40,636 nucleotides of DNA, taken from Novosphingobium sp. Its GTDB lineage: Bacteria > Pseudomonadota > Alphaproteobacteria > Sphingomonadales > Sphingomonadaceae. The stretch lies in the NCBI GenBank assembly GCA_030697365.1, contig JAUYQH010000037.1, positions 1-40,636 of the forward strand, in the 5' to 3' direction. The first letter of the stretch is position 1. Each line of letters starts with the position of its first letter. Under the pieces are notes generated by a model. That model was not told where the DNA came from. It saw only the letters and a list, made by a program, of their open reading frames with translations, and searched no databases. Positions 38,533-40,636 of the stretch are shown here, one piece after another. The position numbers and the translations under genes are program-made.

Positions 38533-40263
38533 ATGCAGAGACGCAGCGCTGCGTTACGGGCCTTCATATTCGCGTCACTAGCCGGGGCGACAGTGCTGTT
38601 GCTTGGCTGCGCACCGGCCCCTCGAGGAGCGGTGGCTAGTGGCGAGTCCAAAGGTTCTGCCGCCGCCGCATCGTTCGAAAGCGGCAAGGTCGTGATTGCA
38701 GGCGACTTTGATGCTGAGGCCCCGCGTTATTCTCCCAACGGCAAGGACATCGCGTTCACGATTGAACGCGGAGGCACGCAGGACGTGGCCGTCATGCCGG
38801 CAAGTGGCGGCACTCCAAGTCTCATAACGAGCGGCGGCCACAACATGCATCCCGCTTGGTCTCCTGACGGGACGCGGCTTGTTTTTATCTCGCATCGAGC
38901 CGGCGGAGCTGACTTGTACACGGTCCCGCTGCGAGGCGGCGGCGCCAGCCGCATCACGCACTCTGGCGCAGACAAATCGGCTCCCGATTGGTCTCCGGAT
39001 AACCGCACCATCGTCTACTCATCGAATGAGGGCGGCAATTGGAACATCTGGTCGGCGCCCGCCCTCGGTGGAACGTCTCGGAGGCTGACGGATCATCCTG
39101 GGGACGAATGGAACCCGAGATATTCCCCGGACGGGCGGTTCATTCTCTTCTCAACGAACTGGGGCGAGAATGCCAACATTGATGCATGGATGATTCCTGC
39201 GGGAGGTGGTGAGCCAATCAGATTGACATCCGGCCTCGACGATGAGGTTACACCGGCTTGGTCGCCGGATGGCCGCCGGATCGCTTTTTTCACCGATCTC
39301 GGCGGCCTGTTCGTGATGGACCTCGCATCAGGAGAACGCACGAGCATCGCTTCCGGTGAAGGCTTTCACGATATTCTGTCATGGTCGCCAGATGGGTGGT
39401 CGATCCTCGCCTCTCGCAATCCGGAGCTTTTTCGGCTTTTCGAAGTCACTGTAGAGCGGGGCGGACCACGCCCGCTCGGTCTTCAAGCATGGAGCGTGTG
39501 GACCCCGGATGTGTCTCGCCGGACCGGTGCAATCGCGTTTTCCAGAATGGTTGAATCGGGTAACGGCGATGTATGGGTTTTGCCGCGCCGTGGCGTCCAG
39601 CCAAAGCGGCTTACAACTGACACGGCGCCGGATTTGCACCCTGCCTGGTCTCCCGATGGGAAGCGTATCGCATTCGTGTCGCGGCGCGAGGGAGCCCATA
39701 ACGGCGACATTTGGGTCATGTCGACCACGGGCCAAGTGGCGAAGCGGTGGACCACTTTAAGGAGCGCGCATCGACCACGCTGGTGCAACGGCCACTCGAT
39801 CGTCTTTCAGAGCGATCGGGGCGCAGATGGTCTGAACCACATCTGGATGATCTCTGCAGACGGGCAGCTTCGACAACTGACGCACGGCCGCAGAAAGGTC
39901 GATCCGGATTGTGTTCTGGCAACCGGGGATTTGCTCTACTCAGCCTCGTCTGGCGCAGGTGCCGCGTTGTTTCGTCTGCCAGTGGGCTCTCTAGAACCCA
40001 TCCAGCTTACCAGAGACGGAGCGTTGGCTCGCTTCCCACGAGCCTCTCCTGATGGAACATCCGTGGCATTCATCTCCAATCGAGACGCCAGCCGCGAAAT
40101 CTTCGTCATGCCAATCAATGGCGGAGTAGCTCGTCAGCTAACGAACGATGGTGGAGAGAAATCCCCACCCGCCTGGACTCCAGACGGGAAAAACATCGTC
40201 TACAGCATCAGACGAGGACGAAGTCAGATCAGGAGGTATTCAGCCTCGCGAGTTCAACCCTGA
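38533..40263 (+). CDS. TolB-like PD40 beta-propeller lipoprotein
   Basis: The product has 576 residues. The lipobox LLGC gives acylated Cys26, so it is membrane-anchored outside the cytoplasm. Twelve PD40/WD40-like motifs can be read, for example at 63-75, 107-120, 150-163, 194-207, 240-254, 283-294, 369-383, 501-515 and 546-558, with weaker ones at 323-337, 414-427 and 457-470. Most carry WSPDG. Twelve repeats suggest two six-bladed propellers, whereas TolB itself has one plus an N-terminal domain absent here. It may bind partners or sense envelope ligands. A ribosome binding site AGGAG is six bases before the ATG. The gene is visibly lower in G+C than its neighbours, suggesting transfer. 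Confidence 0.82.
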   Translation: MQRRSAALRAFIFASLAGATVLLLGCAPAPRGAVASGESKGSAAAASFESGKVVIAGDFDAEAPRYSPNGKDIAFTIERGGTQDVAVMPASGGTPSLITSGGHNMHPAWSPDGTRLVFISHRAGGADLYTVPLRGGGASRITHSGADKSAPDWSPDNRTIVYSSNEGGNWNIWSAPALGGTSRRLTDHPGDEWNPRYSPDGRFILFSTNWGENANIDAWMIPAGGGEPIRLTSGLDDEVTPAWSPDGRRIAFFTDLGGLFVMDLASGERTSIASGEGFHDILSWSPDGWSILASRNPELFRLFEVTVERGGPRPLGLQAWSVWTPDVSRRTGAIAFSRMVESGNGDVWVLPRRGVQPKRLTTDTAPDLHPAWSPDGKRIAFVSRREGAHNGDIWVMSTTGQVAKRWTTLRSAHRPRWCNGHSIVFQSDRGADGLNHIWMISADGQLRQLTHGRRKVDPDCVLATGDLLYSASSGAGAALFRLPVGSLEPIQLTRDGALARFPRASPDGTSVAFISNRDASREIFVMPINGGVARQLTNDGGEKSPPAWTPDGKNIVYSIRRGRSQIRRYSASRVQP

Positions 40264-40299
40264 TCGGCCCCTCCCGGTGAATGTCCGAATTCCACCCCT

Positions 40300-40318
40300 T
40301 TGCGGCCCTCGGCCGCAA
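40300..40318. terminator. Short inverted repeat, possible transcription terminator
   Basis: TTGCGGCC-CTC-GGCCGCAA is a perfect eight-base stem with a three-base loop just after the PD40 gene stop. No T-run follows on the plus strand, so it is a weak terminator candidate or merely a structural palindrome. Confidence 0.35.
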
Positions 40319-40367
40319 GCGGCATGAAAACTTTCCTACATCGCCGAAATCTGTCTTAACCTGCGCG

Positions 40368-40636
40368 ATGAAGCATTATCCGCCGCGCCGCGCCGCCCGC
40401 CATGTCCGCGTTCCCGCATTCGTCCCCGTCGCGTTGCGCGCGCGCAGCGATGGCTGGACGCCCGCTCGCCAGGTGGCTTTCCTTGCCGCACTGGCGCAGC
40501 GCCGATCGGTCGCGGGGGCGGCGCGGAAGGCCGGGATGGCGCGCGAGACCGTCTATCGCCTGCGCGGCAGGCCCGGGGCCGAGAGTTTCGCCGCCACCTG
40601 GGACGCGATCCTCGGCCGCACCGAGCCGGCGCGGCG
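40368..40636 (+). CDS. Helix-turn-helix protein, 5' part only
   Basis: An ORF begins at ATG 40368 and runs off the right edge; about 89 residues are present. The segment TPARQVAFLAALAQRRSVAG followed by AARKAGMARETVYRLRGRPG is a helix-turn-helix pattern (homeodomain-like), then SFAATWDAIL. Short proteins of this form, starting VRVPAFVPVALRARSDGW, are common in sphingomonads as predicted regulators of unknown targets. The rest of the gene and any second domain lie outside the window. The start is the first ATG after a stop-rich region, and no strong ribosome binding site is seen. Confidence 0.75.
   Translation, partial: MKHYPPRRAARHVRVPAFVPVALRARSDGWTPARQVAFLAALAQRRSVAGAARKAGMARETVYRLRGRPGAESFAATWDAILGRTEPAR

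Overview
The window is about 40 kb of G+C-rich chromosome from an alphaproteobacterium, most likely a sphingomonad (Sphingomonadaceae or Erythrobacteraceae). The evidence is the predicted proteins (long-form PstC and PstA, a LeuA of about 556 residues, TrmFO, small sphingomonad-type helix-turn-helix and AHH proteins), frequent GTG and TTG starts, and compact hairpin repeats between genes. It is mostly housekeeping DNA. I see no CRISPR array, insertion sequence, rRNA or complete prophage, and no stretch longer than 300 bases lacks a gene.

Left part (1-8603, all on the minus strand): the start of prmA (cut by the window edge) with an overlapping short-chain dehydrogenase, then a complete phosphate-starvation locus. 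In transcription order this is phoR, pstS, pstC, pstA, pstB, phoU, then, beyond a hairpin-rich spacer, phoB. PhoR/PhoB sense and respond, PstSCAB imports phosphate, and PhoU links the transporter to the kinase. Divergent from phoR is acs (acetyl-CoA synthetase).

Middle part (10.6-25.5 kb): an exported protein of unknown function, two tandem tRNA-Glu genes (anticodons CTC and TTC), recJ, a flavodoxin-like protein, a coupled pair of an unknown protein and an AHH-type nuclease-fold protein, a nitronate-monooxygenase-like enzyme with a palindromic operator candidate, a secreted TPR protein overlapping a c-type cytochrome, an orphan Lar-like zinc protein, a divergent amidohydrolase/zinc alcohol dehydrogenase pair, leuA with a candidate peptide leader, a YceI protein, an epoxide hydrolase, and an I78-type inhibitor lipoprotein.

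Branched-chain amino acid block (25.5-28.9 kb, minus): ilvB and ilvN overlap by one base, and ilvC follows after a hairpin repeat. A promoter-like sequence and a strong RNA hairpin precede ilvB. With leuA nearby, much of valine, isoleucine and leucine synthesis is represented.

Right part (29-40.6 kb): miaA and serB with overlapping divergent starts, trmFO, a YhhN/lysoplasmalogenase-like membrane protein, a TauD-family dioxygenase 3 bases after gyrA, gyrA, a large secreted TPR-like protein followed by hairpins and a clear rho-independent terminator, a lower-G+C lipoprotein with twelve PD40 beta-propeller repeats, and the start of a helix-turn-helix protein cut by the right edge.

No single striking new system stands out. 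The best leads are the AHH nuclease pair, the compositionally distinct propeller lipoprotein, the two candidate amino-acid attenuators, the palindrome before the nitronate-monooxygenase-like gene, and the hairpin repeat elements.
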